DNA from: Streptomyces sclerotialus
GTDB taxonomy: Bacteria; Actinomycetota; Actinomycetes; Streptomycetales; Streptomycetaceae
Length of the DNA stretch: 64,000 nucleotides
Reading direction: 5' to 3'
NCBI GenBank assembly: GCA_000719105.1
Contig: JODX01000007.1
Coordinates: 124,001 to 188,000 of the forward strand
This document shows, one piece after another, positions 36,380 through 45,800 of this stretch. The notes under the pieces are model-generated. The model saw nothing but the letters and a program-made list of their open reading frames with translations. It searched no databases and had not been told where the DNA came from. Numbering within the stretch: the stretch's first letter is position 1; every line of letters starts with the position of its first letter. Both the position numbers and the translations under genes were made by a program.

Positions 36380-36856
36380 TCAGCCCCCGGCCGCCCGGCC
36401 CACCGCCTCGACCAGCGGCAGCAGCCGGTGCGGCACACGTTCGCGCAGGGCCACCTCGGTACGGGTGCGGACCACGCCGGGCAGGCTGATCAGCTTCTGG
36501 ATGACGTCCTCCAGGTGGGCGTTGTCGCGCGCCACGACCCGGGTCAGCAGATCGCCGCCGCCCGTGATGGAGAACGCCTCGATGATCTCCGGCACGGAGG
36601 CCAGCGCCTCGCCCACGTCGTCGAGGTGGCCCTGGGTGACCTCGATGTGCACGAAGGCGAGGACCGGGTGGCCGAGCGCGGCGGGCGACAGCGAGGGGCC
36701 CGTTCCGGTGATCACGCCCTCCCGCTCCATACGGTCCAGGCGGGCCTGGAGCGTGCCCCGGGCGACGCCGAGGATGCGGGCGTACTCGCGCGCGCTGGTG
36801 CGCGGTTGCTCCAGGAGCAGTCGCAGGATGCGGGTGTCGAGCTCGTCCACGGCCAT
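36380..36856 (-). CDS. Lrp/AsnC-family regulator
   Basis: 158 residues: N-terminal winged HTH (LDTRILRLLLEQPRTSAREYARILGVARGTLQARLDRMEREGVI) followed by an AsnC/RAM ligand domain (AFVHIEVTQGHLDDVGEAL, SITGGGDLLTRVVA). These proteins sense amino acids and bind DNA as multimers. The gene diverges from the FUSC gene across a 234-bp spacer, so it may control that gene as well as itself. Confidence 0.88.
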   Translation of the reverse strand: MAVDELDTRILRLLLEQPRTSAREYARILGVARGTLQARLDRMEREGVITGTGPSLSPAALGHPVLAFVHIEVTQGHLDDVGEALASVPEIIEAFSITGGGDLLTRVVARDNAHLEDVIQKLISLPGVVRTRTEVALRERVPHRLLPLVEAVGRAAGG

Positions 36857-37090
36857 GGTCCGTTGGCCTCCCTGTCGCCTGGCGTGATCGCCGGTCACTG
36901 TACCAATGGCCCAGTGAATCAGAGGCCTCTTGAGCCACTGCCGCACTGATGCTTTCCTAATCATCATCAATGGCGCCGCGCAGCGCAGGACGGCAACGAA
37001 GCCGGAACCCTGCCCGCGGCGCCATTCCCATGTCGTGCGGCGCCGTTCCCGCGGCATGGAACTCGCAATCCGTGCGTACCGGGAGGGGGC

Positions 37091-38599
37091 GTGCTGCCGA
37101 CGGTGAAGAAGATGTTCGTGGCTCCGGATCCGGGGCTGTTCAGGCTGCGGGTGTCGCTGCGTGCGGTGCTCGGCATCGGCCTGGCGGTGGCCGTGCCGGA
37201 ACTGGCCGGGATGTCGCTGACCGCCTCGATCACCGGCGGGCTCGCGGCCCTGCTGGCGCTGTTCACGGTCGGCGACGCCACCGTGGGCAGGCAGGCCGTC
37301 ACCACGGCGCTGCTGCCGGTCGCCGGTTTTCCGGTGCTGGCGCTGGCGACCGCCCTGCACGGGACGCCCTTGCTGCGGGACGCGGCCTGGCTCGCCGTCG
37401 TGTTCTGCGGGGTCTACGCCCGCCGCTGGGGGCCGCGCGGCAACGCGCTCGGCATCTTCGCGTTCATGACCTTCTTCGTCACCCAGTTCCTGCACGCGGT
37501 GCCCGGCCAGCTCCCGGAGCTGTACGGCGCGATGGTGCTGGGCCTGGCCGCGGCGTCCGGCGTGCGCTTCGGTGCCTGGTGCATCGAGCGGCGCACCCCG
37601 CCGGCCGCCGTGCCGCCTCCGCTGGACGGGCGCGGGGCGGCCCGGCCCACCACCCGGCAGGCCTTCCAGGCCACGGCCGCCTGCGCCTTCGCCATGGCCG
37701 CCGGGCAGGTCCTCTCCGACGAGCGCTGGTACTGGGCCGTCGGCACCGCCTGGTGGATCTTCGTCAACACGGCGTCCCGGGGCGAGACGCTCGTCCGCGG
37801 CTTCCGGCGCGTCGTCGGCACGGTCACCGGGATCGCGGCCGGGCTGCTCGTCGCCGTACCCCTGCACGGCGCCGCCGCGCCCACGGCCGCGCTCGTCGCC
37901 GTCTGTGTGTTCGGCATCTTCTACACGGCGCCGCTCTCCTACAGCTGGATGATGTTCTTCGTCACGGTCATGGCCGGACTGCTGTACGGACTGCTCGGTG
38001 TGCTGCACCCGGGGCTGCTGGCGCTGCGCTTCACGGAGACCGCCGCCGGCGCGGCCGGTGCCGCGCTCGCCGTGGCCGTCGTCCTGCCGGTCACCACCCA
38101 CGCCGTCACCGACCGGTGGGTGGGGCGGGCCCTGCACGCCGTGCACGGGTGCACGGCCGCCGCCGCCCGGCGCCTGGCGGGGGACGACGCCGCGGACCCG
38201 GCGCCGCGCGCGGCGGAGCTGGAGGCGCTGCTGGGGCGCGTACGGCTGTCGGTCGCCCCGCTGGTGCATCCGCTCAACCCCCTGCGCGCGCGCAAGGAGC
38301 GAGCCCGTCAGGTGCTCGCCCTGCTGGACGACTGCGCCCGGGAGGCGCGTGGGCTCGTGGCCGTCGCCGCCGATCCCGACGCCTCGCACGACGCCCGGCT
38401 CACGGCTGCCTGCCTGCGTGTGGAGACGGCGGTCGAGGCCCTGGTCGGAGCGGTGCCGGAACGCGCCGTAGCGGCTCACGCGGGCGCGCCGGGGCACCAC
38501 CCGGGCGCGGAGCAGGCACTCGCGCACCTGTACGCCTTGGAGCGGGCCCTCACCGCCCTGGCGGCGCCCCTGCGCCGCTCCCCCCTGGTCGGAAGCTGA
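37091..38599 (+). CDS. FUSC-family membrane protein
   Basis: 502 residues. Two blocks of about six hydrophobic helices each (about 20-170 and 195-340) are separated by a short soluble linker, and a cytoplasmic helical region makes up the C-terminal third. This is the fusaric-acid-resistance/YccS-like (FUSC) architecture, which is associated with efflux of aromatic acids. No partner membrane-fusion protein is seen, as usual in actinomycetes. GTG start behind a GGGAGGGGG purine tract. Confidence 0.85.
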   Translation: MLPTVKKMFVAPDPGLFRLRVSLRAVLGIGLAVAVPELAGMSLTASITGGLAALLALFTVGDATVGRQAVTTALLPVAGFPVLALATALHGTPLLRDAAWLAVVFCGVYARRWGPRGNALGIFAFMTFFVTQFLHAVPGQLPELYGAMVLGLAAASGVRFGAWCIERRTPPAAVPPPLDGRGAARPTTRQAFQATAACAFAMAAGQVLSDERWYWAVGTAWWIFVNTASRGETLVRGFRRVVGTVTGIAAGLLVAVPLHGAAAPTAALVAVCVFGIFYTAPLSYSWMMFFVTVMAGLLYGLLGVLHPGLLALRFTETAAGAAGAALAVAVVLPVTTHAVTDRWVGRALHAVHGCTAAAARRLAGDDAADPAPRAAELEALLGRVRLSVAPLVHPLNPLRARKERARQVLALLDDCAREARGLVAVAADPDASHDARLTAACLRVETAVEALVGAVPERAVAAHAGAPGHHPGAEQALAHLYALERALTALAAPLRRSPLVGS

Positions 38600-38637
38600 C
38601 CGGGGGAACGCGAAACGGGACCTGGCGACCTCACCCT

Positions 38638-38653
38638 GTTGGTCTAGACCTGC
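38638..38653. promoter_or_regulatory. DasR-like (dre) operator before the lactonase gene
   Basis: The perfect palindrome GGTCTAGACC lies in a TGGTCTAGACC core. This matches the inner 11 bases of the Streptomyces DasR-responsive element (ACTGGTCTAGACCACT). It is 55 bp upstream of the lactonase GTG. DasR, a GntR regulator sensing amino-sugar phosphates, is the likely binder, though other GntR/HutC proteins use similar sites. Confidence 0.6.
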
Positions 38654-38707
38654 TGCTACCGTCTGCCCGGAACGGACAGTGCAGTGCGGCGGTGAGAGGG
38701 GGCCACA

Positions 38708-39760
38708 GTGGCAGCGGTGGAGGAAGAGACCCGCGGGCGACGAGGGCGGGCGTACATCGGATCGTTCACCTCGGAAGGCGGCCCCGGCATCGTCGTGGCC
38801 GCGGTGGACGGAGCGAGCGGTGCGCTCACGCCGCTGGGCGGCATGGACGGCCTCCCGAACCCGTCGTACCTGGCCCTGTCGTCCGACGCCGACCTGCTCT
38901 ACGCGGTCAGCGAGACGGCCCCGGGTGCCGTGGCCGCCCACCGCGTGACCGAGGACGGCCTCGTCCCCGCGGGACCGCCGGTGCCCGTTCTCGGCAGCGG
39001 GCCCACACACCTGGGGCTGTTCGACGGCCACGTCCTGACCGCCGACTACGGATCGGGCACGGTCACCGCCGTGCCCCTGCGCGCCGACGGCACTCTCGCC
39101 GAGGCGGCCTCCGGCGTGCTGCGGCACAGCGGTTCCGGACCGGACCCGGAACGTCAGCAGGGCCCGCACGCCCACCAGGTGCAGGCCGGCCCCGGTGGCC
39201 GCTGGGCCGTCGGCGTCGACCTCGGCACGGACTCGGTACGGGTGTACGCGCTGGACGCCGGGGTGCCCGTACTGCACCGCGAGACCGCGCTACGGCCCGG
39301 CTCGGGACCGCGCCACCTGGCCTTCCACCCGGGCGGCCGGTACGCGTACGTGGTGCACGAGCTGGTGCCGGTCGTCACCGTCTGCCGGTGGGAGGCGGAG
39401 GCGGGCGAGCTGACTCCGCTCGGCGAGGTCCCGCTGCTGCCGGACACCCCGGAGGGGGACGCGTACCCGTCGGGGATCGCCGTCTCGGCCGACGGCCGCC
39501 ACGTGTGGACGGCGACCCGCGGCCAGGACGTGCTGTCCGTGCTCGTGGTGGACGGGGACGGCGGCGGACTCCGGCTGGCCGAAACGGTGCCCTGTGGCGG
39601 GAACTGGCCCCGTGCCATCACCGTCTCGGGGCGGTTCCTCTACGTCGCCAACGAGCGCTCCGGGGACGTCTCGTGGTTCGCCGTCGATCCGGAGACGGGC
39701 ACACCGCGGCCGGGCGGCTCGCTCGCCGTGCCCGCGGCGTCGTGCGTGGTGCTCGGCTGA
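38708..39760 (+). CDS. Lactonase-family beta-propeller protein (6-phosphogluconolactonase-like)
   Basis: 350 residues of the seven-bladed Pgl/YbhE lactonase family. Family blocks visible are AYIGSFTSEGGPGI, the HAHQVQ segment (GPHAHQVQAGPGGRW), GSGPRHLAFHPGGRYAYVVHEL, YPSGIAVSADGRHVWTATRGQD and GNWPRAITVSGRFLYVANERSGDVS. It has no signal peptide, so it is cytoplasmic. Enzymes of this type hydrolyse 6-phosphogluconolactone or related lactones. The DasR-like site upstream hints at a link to amino-sugar metabolism. Confidence 0.85.
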   Translation: MAAVEEETRGRRGRAYIGSFTSEGGPGIVVAAVDGASGALTPLGGMDGLPNPSYLALSSDADLLYAVSETAPGAVAAHRVTEDGLVPAGPPVPVLGSGPTHLGLFDGHVLTADYGSGTVTAVPLRADGTLAEAASGVLRHSGSGPDPERQQGPHAHQVQAGPGGRWAVGVDLGTDSVRVYALDAGVPVLHRETALRPGSGPRHLAFHPGGRYAYVVHELVPVVTVCRWEAEAGELTPLGEVPLLPDTPEGDAYPSGIAVSADGRHVWTATRGQDVLSVLVVDGDGGGLRLAETVPCGGNWPRAITVSGRFLYVANERSGDVSWFAVDPETGTPRPGGSLAVPAASCVVLG

Positions 39761-39779
39761 CGCGCGGACCCGCTGCCGG

Positions 39780-39832
39780 CACACGCCGCGAGGGCCGCTC
39801 CTGCGATCAGGAGCCGGCCCTCGCGGCGTGTG
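39780..39832. terminator. Strong bidirectional hairpin between convergent genes
   Basis: An inverted repeat with arms of over 20 bp (left arm begins CACACGCCGCGAGGGCC, loop CGAT near 39804) is broken by one bulged C. It lies between the lactonase stop and the chelatase-like gene stop and could end transcription from both sides. Confidence 0.85.
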
Positions 39833-39859
39833 GCACGGAAGGGTGCCGAGCGGCTCGGC

Positions 39860-40783
39860 TCAGCGCACCGGGATGCCCTGAGGCTGCTGCGGGGCGATGC
39901 CCAGCGCCGTCGTGTACTTGGAGAGCACCAGCTTGCCGACGGCCGGGTACGCGCCGAGCGCCTCCGCGGTGGCGCAGTCGACCTCCTTGGCGGCCGCGTC
40001 CAGCAGTCCGGCGTCGATCTCCGGGCCGATCAGGTACGGGGCCAGCGCGAGCTGCTGGGAACCGGAGGAACGGAGCTGCTCCGCGACGGACGCGATCGAA
40101 CCGTCCTCGTCGAGCGCCGCCGCCATCACCGGCACGGCGAGCCGCGCGGCCAGCAGCATGCCCGTGATCCCGGCCGCCTGCACGGCCTCGTCGCCGCCCA
40201 CGGTGGCCAGGACGATGCCGTCGGCCGCGGTCGCCACGGTGAACAGCCGGGCGCGGTCGGCGCGCGCCAGACCTGCCTCGGACAGCCGTACGTGCAGCGC
40301 CTCGGCGAGCAGCGGGTGCGGGCCGAGGACATCGGTCAGCTCGGCCCCGACACGGCTCTCCATGACGGCCTGGCGGACCTGGCGCAGCAGCGAGCCGTCC
40401 GGGCCGGCCAGCAGGGGCACGACCACGCCCACGGGCCCGTCGGGCTCCTTCACGTCCATTCCGGCGGCGCGGGCCTGCTCGTAGCGGGCCGTGCGCTGCT
40501 CACCGGCGTGCGCGAGCACGGACGTGAGGGTCGGGAACTCGTCACCGTCCCCGTCGAGGTACCCGATCCGCGCGTCGAGGCCGGGCAGCTCGCTGCGCGC
40601 GATGCTCACGACCTCCTCGGCGAGGCTGCGCGTGGCGGCGCTGGGCGTGCCCGGCACCGCGAGGACGAGCGCGGGCGCGTCTTCGGGAGCCACCAGAGGT
40701 TCCGGACGGCGGTGCCGCCCGGGCTGGCGGGGTCGCGGCATTCGTACAGGCAGGCCGTTTGCGGGCCCAGTGGGGGAGCTCAT
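39860..40783 (-). CDS. CbiX/sirohydrochlorin-chelatase-fold protein lacking metal-ligand histidines
   Basis: 307 residues with two repeated CbiX-type halves (ARIGYLDGDGDEFPTLTSVL in the first; GITGMLLAARLAVPVMAAAL in the second). In active chelatases the first strand ends in an HGSR-type motif; here it is AVPGTPSAAT. The second ligand segment (usually GxHxxxD) reads LLAGPDGSLLRQV. Both metal-binding histidines are therefore missing, and the protein is probably not a chelatase. The gene has no tetrapyrrole neighbours. Its real role is unknown. Confidence 0.65.
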   Translation of the reverse strand: MSSPTGPANGLPVRMPRPRQPGRHRRPEPLVAPEDAPALVLAVPGTPSAATRSLAEEVVSIARSELPGLDARIGYLDGDGDEFPTLTSVLAHAGEQRTARYEQARAAGMDVKEPDGPVGVVVPLLAGPDGSLLRQVRQAVMESRVGAELTDVLGPHPLLAEALHVRLSEAGLARADRARLFTVATAADGIVLATVGGDEAVQAAGITGMLLAARLAVPVMAAALDEDGSIASVAEQLRSSGSQQLALAPYLIGPEIDAGLLDAAAKEVDCATAEALGAYPAVGKLVLSKYTTALGIAPQQPQGIPVR

Positions 40784-40974
40784 GGCGCCGCATGCTACTG
40801 GCTTCCTGGGTTCCCCTGTTCGGGGAGGGTGCAGGTGAGCGGTATCCGTCCGTATTTGTCTGATGAGTTACTTGCCGATCGGTGGGGGAATGTGTGCTCT
40901 CGCTCCGTCGCGCGAGCGTCCCGGTGGCACAGAGGTGCATGTCCGGCAAGGAGTAACGATCCCGCTTCGATGCA

Positions 40975-42096
40975 TCAGTTTTCGGCCACCTCGTACAGCA
41001 TCCGCTCGTCGCGGGGCAGTGCGAGCGCTCCGGCGGCCAGTTCCGTGGCGATGCGCACCGCACCGTGCAGCGGATCGCCCTCGGCCGGTACGCGCCGCGC
41101 GTGCGGCAGCCGCTCCCTCAGCTCCGTGTCCAGCGGGGCGAGCAGGGGCTCGCCCATCCGGAACACGCCCCCGGTGAGGGCGATCAGGGGTTCGCCGGCG
41201 GCCGGGCAGACCGCTGCCGCGGAGTCGGCCATGTGCCGGGCCGCGGCGCGCAGGATGTCCGCCGCCACCGGGTCGTGCCCGGCGCAGCCGGCGACCTGCG
41301 GGGCGAAGGAGGCGAGCACGGCGGGACGGTCGGTCCGCGGATAGAGGTGCGCGGGCAGCTCGTCGACGGGACCGAACATCTTCTCGGCGCACGCCAGCAG
41401 GAAGGCCGAGCCGCCGGAGCGTCCGTCGTGGGCGCGCAGCGCCGCCTCCAGGCCCGCCCGGCCGATCCACGCCCCGCCGCCGCAGTCGCCCAGCAGATGG
41501 CCCCAGCCGTCCGCCCTGCGCCAGCTCTCCAGATCGGTGCCGATCGCGATCAGCCCGGTGCCCGCGGCGACCACCGCGCCGGCCCGGGTGCCGAGGGCGC
41601 CGGTGTAGGCGGTGACCGCGTCGGCCACCAGGGCGATCCTGGGCGCGCCGAACTCGCGCGTCAGCGCGGGGGGCAGTTCGGCGCGCATCCGGTCGCCGAG
41701 GGTGGCGAAACCGGTGGCGCCGATGACGACCGCCCGCGGTCGCCCGGCTCCGGCGGTCGCGAGCAACCGCCGTGCCATGGGCAGCAGTTGCTCCAGCAGG
41801 TGCCCGGCGTCTACACCGTCGGCCCCGGTCCGCACCGGCTCGTCGGAGACCACCGGAGCGCCGAGAGCCACCCCGCCCGCCGCCAGCACGGCGCGCAGCC
41901 CGGAGCCGCCCGAGTCCACGGCCAGCACGAGGGGCGCGCCGGAAGCACGGGAACCGGCGGCCGGGACGGCCTGTGGTGCCGGTACGGCCCGTGGTCCGGG
42001 ACCACGGGAGCCGGTGGCCGGAGCAGCTCGTCGTGGACCGCCGCCCCTCGGCGGTGTGGCGGAGAGCGGCCCGGGCCCCGGCCCCGTGCCGGTCAT
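40975..42096 (-). CDS. BadF/BadG-family kinase, N-acetylglucosamine-kinase-like
   Basis: 373 residues. The N-terminal 55 are Pro/Gly/Ala-rich and probably disordered. The ASKHA ATPase fold follows: phosphate-1 [39 protein letters not shown], the [15 protein letters not shown] loop and ALTGGVF. The nearest known function is N-acetylglucosamine kinase. The ATG at 42096 overlaps the uracil-DNA glycosylase stop, favouring this start despite the low-complexity leader. Phosphorylation of an amino sugar is inferred from the family. Confidence 0.82.
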   Translation of the reverse strand: MTGTGPGPGPLSATPPRGGGPRRAAPATGSRGPGPRAVPAPQAVPAAGSRASGAPLVLAVDSGGSGLRAVLAAGGVALGAPVVSDEPVRTGADGVDAGHLLEQLLPMARRLLATAGAGRPRAVVIGATGFATLGDRMRAELPPALTREFGAPRIALVADAVTAYTGALGTRAGAVVAAGTGLIAIGTDLESWRRADGWGHLLGDCGGGAWIGRAGLEAALRAHDGRSGGSAFLLACAEKMFGPVDELPAHLYPRTDRPAVLASFAPQVAGCAGHDPVAADILRAAARHMADSAAAVCPAAGEPLIALTGGVFRMGEPLLAPLDTELRERLPHARRVPAEGDPLHGAVRIATELAAGALALPRDERMLYEVAEN

Positions 42097-42779
42097 GGCA
42101 GGCGCCAGTCCACCGGCCGCGCTCCCTGCCCGAGGAGCAGGTCATTGGCCCGGCTGAACGGGCGGGAGCCGAAGAAACCGCGGTCCGCGGACATGGGGGA
42201 CGGATGGGCGGACTCGATCGACGGGTGGTCGCCGAGCAGCGGGCGGAGGTTGCGGGCGTCGCGACCCCACAGGATCGACACCAGCGGGCGGCCGCGCGCC
42301 ACCAGCGCCCTGATCGCCTGCTCCGTGACCTCCTCCCAGCCCTTGCCGCGATGCGCCGCCGGCCGCCGCGGAGCCGTGGTGAGCGCCCTGTTGAGCAGCA
42401 GTACGCCCTGCTCGGTCCACGGCGTCAGATCGCCGTTGGACGGCTGGGGCAGCTCCAGGTCGGCCTGCAGCTCCCGGTAGATGTTGAGGAGACTGCCCGG
42501 CAGCGGACGCACGTCCGGTGCGACCGAGAAGGAGAGTCCCACCGCGTGTCCCGGTGTCGGGTAGGGGTCCTGTCCGACGATCAGGACCCGGACGTCGTCG
42601 AAGGGCTGCTGGAAGGCCCGCAGGACGTTCGGTCCGGAGGGGAGGTAGGTGCGTCCCGCGGCGATCTCCGCGCGCAGGAAGTCACCCATCTCCGCGATCC
42701 GCCCGGCCACGGGTTCCAGGGCCTTCGCCCAGCCCGCCTCGACGATTTCATGCAACGGTCGTGGTGCCACGTGCGTCAC
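42093..42779 (-). CDS. ung: Uracil-DNA glycosylase
   Basis: 228 residues of family 1 UDG with the water-activating loop GQDPYP, the uracil-binding region [30 protein letters not shown], and the leucine/minor-groove loop [17 protein letters not shown]. It removes uracil from DNA after cytosine deamination. GTG start. It is coupled to the kinase gene downstream by an ATGA overlap. Confidence 0.96.
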   Translation of the reverse strand: MTHVAPRPLHEIVEAGWAKALEPVAGRIAEMGDFLRAEIAAGRTYLPSGPNVLRAFQQPFDDVRVLIVGQDPYPTPGHAVGLSFSVAPDVRPLPGSLLNIYRELQADLELPQPSNGDLTPWTEQGVLLLNRALTTAPRRPAAHRGKGWEEVTEQAIRALVARGRPLVSILWGRDARNLRPLLGDHPSIESAHPSPMSADRGFFGSRPFSRANDLLLGQGARPVDWRLP

Positions 42780-42962
42780 CCTACTGCCGTTCGAGCGGCG
42801 GCGATCAGCCGGTGACCGCCGTACGACCGGGAATGGCCGGTCGGTTGGCGAACGGTTCGCCGCCCGAGCGGTCTTGACGTGCCCTCCACATGCGGACCCG
42901 GACAGCCTCCGCGCGCGGGTGACCGCGCACGGAGGGGCGACGGCACGGACGGCTCCCCGGTG

Positions 42963-44048
42963 TCAGTCCACGACCGCCGCGCGCACGCACAGCACGTCCG
43001 GCAGATGGGACGCGAGCCGACGCCAGCTGTCGCCGTCGTCCGCCGAGGCGTACACCTCACCGTTGCGGTTGCCGAAGTACACGCCCGCCGGGTCCGCGCC
43101 GTCCGTGCACAGCGCGTCGCGCAGCACCGTTCCGTAATGGGGCCCGTCCGGCAGCCCGGCGGCGAGCGGTTCCCAGCTCTTGCCCGCGTCCGCCGTCCGG
43201 AAGACGCGGCACCGCCGGCCGGCGGGCACCCGGTCCGCGTCGGCGTTGATCGGGAAGACGTACGCGGTGTCCCCGCGGTGCGGATGGGTCGCCATGGCGA
43301 ACCCGAACGTGGACGGCAGGCCCTCACCGATGTCGGTCCAGTGCGCGCCCGCGTCGTCGCTGCGGTACACCCCCCAGTGGTTCTGCAGGTACAGCCGGTC
43401 GGGGACGACCGCGTCGCGCGCGACCTTGTGCACGCACTGGCCGAACTCCGGGTTCGGATCGGGCAGGAACACCGCGGAGACACCGGAGTTGGAGGGGAAC
43501 CAGCTCGCGCCGCCGTTCTCGGTGCGGAACACCCCGGCCGTGGAGACGGCGACGGTGACGGCCCGCGGGTCGCGTGCGTCGGTGAGGACGGTGTGCAGTC
43601 CCTCGCCGCCGCCCCCGGGCACCCACCTGCCGCGCGTGGGGTGCTCCCAGAGCGGCCGTACGAGGGTGAAGCTCTCCCCCCGGTCCTCGCTGCGGTACAG
43701 GGCGGCCGGTTCCGTGCCCGCGTACACCACGTCCGGTTCGGCCGCCGACGGGTGCAGCTGCCAGACCCGCTCGAGCGAGGCGCCGGTGTCCTTGGGGAAC
43801 TTGACGGGTGCCTGGACGGGCTCGGTCCAGGTCCGCCCCAGGTCGTCGGAGTGGAACACCGACGGGCCCCAGTGCGCGCTGTCACCCCCGACGAGCAGCC
43901 GGGGCGTGCCGCCGCGCGTGTCGATGGCGACCGAGTACACGGCCTGCGAGTTGAAGTACGGGCTCTCGTCGAACTCCCAGACGCCGCCGCGCCGCCGCCC
44001 GATGAACAGACCCTTGCGTGTGCCTACCGTGAGCAGGATGCCGGCCAT
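42963..44048 (-). CDS. Sialidase-like (BNR/WD40-type) beta-propeller protein
   Basis: 361 residues with repeated Asp-box motifs: SDDLGRTWTEP, SEDRGESFT, TENGGASWFP, SDDAGAHWTDI, TADAGKSWEP and SADDGDSWRRL. These form a BNR-repeat propeller as in sialidases and photosystem assembly factors. There is no signal peptide and no sialidase arginine triad is evident, so a non-hydrolytic cytoplasmic role is likely. The ATG at 44048 follows GGAGG at good spacing. Confidence 0.8.
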   Translation of the reverse strand: MAGILLTVGTRKGLFIGRRRGGVWEFDESPYFNSQAVYSVAIDTRGGTPRLLVGGDSAHWGPSVFHSDDLGRTWTEPVQAPVKFPKDTGASLERVWQLHPSAAEPDVVYAGTEPAALYRSEDRGESFTLVRPLWEHPTRGRWVPGGGGEGLHTVLTDARDPRAVTVAVSTAGVFRTENGGASWFPSNSGVSAVFLPDPNPEFGQCVHKVARDAVVPDRLYLQNHWGVYRSDDAGAHWTDIGEGLPSTFGFAMATHPHRGDTAYVFPINADADRVPAGRRCRVFRTADAGKSWEPLAAGLPDGPHYGTVLRDALCTDGADPAGVYFGNRNGEVYASADDGDSWRRLASHLPDVLCVRAAVVD

Positions 44049-44186
44049 GCCGACCACCTCCGGGACGTCGCTGTCTCGAACACGGGCCAGTCTGCACCCC
44101 GGCACTGACAGTCCCCCGGAACAGGGCGGTCGCCGCGGGACCCGCCGGCCGGCTCCCGGGGCCGGCCGGCGAATCTTTTCGATGCG

Positions 44187-44200
44187 TGGGAGCGGTTCCA
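44187..44200. promoter_or_regulatory. CebR-like box before the secreted esterase gene
   Basis: TGGGAGCGGTTCCA matches the CebR operator TGGGAGCGCTCCCA in 12 of 14 positions. It lies 81 bp upstream of a secreted esterase gene with a cellulose-binding module. CebR is the cello-oligosaccharide-sensing repressor of Streptomyces cellulolytic genes. Confidence 0.55.
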
Positions 44201-44280
44201 CGTAAGCCATGTTCATGTCACGATGCGTCCGCGGTTGCTCCGCGAGTCGTGCACACCTGCACAGAAGAAGGGACGAGGAC

Positions 44281-45666
44281 GTGTCCACCACTGTCGGCAA
44301 CATTCCGGGAAGACCGCTCGGACCGCTCCGTTCGGCGCTGCTGGCGCTCCTCGGCGGACTGGCGCCGTTGCTCGCGGCGATGCTCCTCGCGGCACCGACG
44401 AGCTCCGCTGCCGCACCACCCGGCTCCGCCCCCGTGCCCCGGGTGAACGCCGCCGCTCCCGGGGCGTCCGCCGCGGTGCCCACCGGAACCCTCACCGAGG
44501 TGACCGACTTCGGCGCGAACCCCAGCAATCTCCAGATGTACCTGTACGTGCCGGAGAGCGTCACCCCTAACCCGGCGGTCCTGGTGGCCGTGCACTATTG
44601 CACCGGCTCGGGCCCGGTGTTCTACTCCAACACGGAGTTCGCCTCGCTGGCCGACCGTCACGGGTTCGTCGTGATCTACCCGTCCGTCACCCGCAGCAGC
44701 AAGTGCTTCGACGTCTCCTCGCCCCAGGCGCTGCGCCGCGGCGGCGGCAGCGACCCGGTCGGCATCAAGTCCATGGTCGACTGGGTGACGCGCACCTACG
44801 ACGCCGACACCGGCCGCGTCTTCGCCACCGGTGCCTCGTCCGGCGCCATGATGACCAACGTCCTGCTCGGCGACTACCCGGATGTGTTCGCGGCGGGCGC
44901 CGCCTTCTCGGGCGTGCCGTTCGGCTGCTTCGCCACCACCGACGGCTCCGAGTGGAACAGCGCCTGCGCGAACGGCACCGTGAACCGCACCCCGAAGGAG
45001 TGGGGCGATCTGGTCCGGGGTGCCTACCCCGGCTACACCGGGCCCCGGCCGCGTATGCAGCTGTGGCACGGCACCGAGGACGACACGCTGCGCTACCCCA
45101 ACTTCGGGGAGGCAATCGAGCAGTGGACCGATGTGCACGGCCTCGGCCAGACGCCCGCCCGTACCGACTCGCCCGCGTCCGGCTGGACCCGCACCCGCTA
45201 CGGCGCAACCGGTGACCAGGCCCCCGTCGAGGCCATCAGCCTCCAGGGAGTCGGCCACAACCTGCCCACCACCGGCATGGCAGCCCGCGCGATCACCTTC
45301 TTCGGCCTGGACGACGCGGGATCCGGTCCCGGCCCCGAACCGCAGCCGGGCGGCTGCCGGGTGTCCGTCACCACCCAGGCGTGGAACACCGGTCTGATCG
45401 CCTCGGTGACCGTCACCAACACCGGCACTGCCCCCGTCAACGGCTGGAAGCTGGGCTTCACGCTCCCGGCAGGGCAGAGCATCACCAACGGGTGGGGTGC
45501 CTCCTACGCCCCGGCCACCGGAACGGTCACCGCCACCAACGCCTCGTACAACGGCACGATCGCCGCCGGCGCGAGCGTCTCCATCGGCTACCAGGCGAGC
45601 CACACCGGCAACAGCGCCGCGCCCGCCGCCTTCGCACTGAACGGCGCCACCTGCACCGCGACCTGA
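44281..45666 (+). CDS. Secreted CE1-type esterase with C-terminal CBM2
   Basis: 461 residues from a GTG at 44281. A signal peptide (hydrophobic LLALLGGLAPLLAAMLLA, then SSAAA) is followed by an alpha/beta hydrolase of the PHB-depolymerase/feruloyl- or acetylxylan-esterase type. The nucleophile elbow is GASSGAMM, Asp lies in GTEDDTLRY and His in GVGHNLP. A Pro/Gly linker leads to a family 2 carbohydrate-binding module (CRVSVTTQAWNTGLIASVTVTNTG, VNGWKLGFTLPAGQSI). It probably removes acetyl or feruloyl groups from plant xylan while bound to cellulose. A CebR-like box upstream fits this role. Confidence 0.9.
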   Translation: MSTTVGNIPGRPLGPLRSALLALLGGLAPLLAAMLLAAPTSSAAAPPGSAPVPRVNAAAPGASAAVPTGTLTEVTDFGANPSNLQMYLYVPESVTPNPAVLVAVHYCTGSGPVFYSNTEFASLADRHGFVVIYPSVTRSSKCFDVSSPQALRRGGGSDPVGIKSMVDWVTRTYDADTGRVFATGASSGAMMTNVLLGDYPDVFAAGAAFSGVPFGCFATTDGSEWNSACANGTVNRTPKEWGDLVRGAYPGYTGPRPRMQLWHGTEDDTLRYPNFGEAIEQWTDVHGLGQTPARTDSPASGWTRTRYGATGDQAPVEAISLQGVGHNLPTTGMAARAITFFGLDDAGSGPGPEPQPGGCRVSVTTQAWNTGLIASVTVTNTGTAPVNGWKLGFTLPAGQSITNGWGASYAPATGTVTATNASYNGTIAAGASVSIGYQASHTGNSAAPAAFALNGATCTAT

Positions 45667-45679
45667 CGGCCCGGCGCAT

Positions 45680-45719
45680 CGCGATCGTCGCGAGGGGTGC
45701 GATCCTCGCGACGATCGCG
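45680..45719 (+). terminator. Hairpin after the esterase gene
   Basis: A perfect 16-bp stem (left arm CGCGATCGTCGCGAGG, right arm its complement) with an 8-base loop lies 14 bp after the esterase stop. Likely terminator; the downstream hydrolase would then need its own promoter in the remaining 80 bp. Confidence 0.8.
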
Positions 45720-45800
45720 CCCCTCACGGTCCTTCAGACCTCGCACCCTTCGCGCGCCCGAAACCGCCGAAAACCGCCGCTCCAGGAAGGCCCGTCGCCC

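Noticed and set aside
36857..37090. A possible Lrp box in the Lrp-FUSC spacer
   Set aside because: Some CAGTG/CACTG half-sites occur, but no clear 15-bp palindrome could be defined by eye.
36380..39277. A 965-codon minus-strand frame extending the Lrp gene upstream
   Set aside because: The Lrp protein starts at 36856; the upstream part is antisense to the FUSC gene and has no recognisable content.
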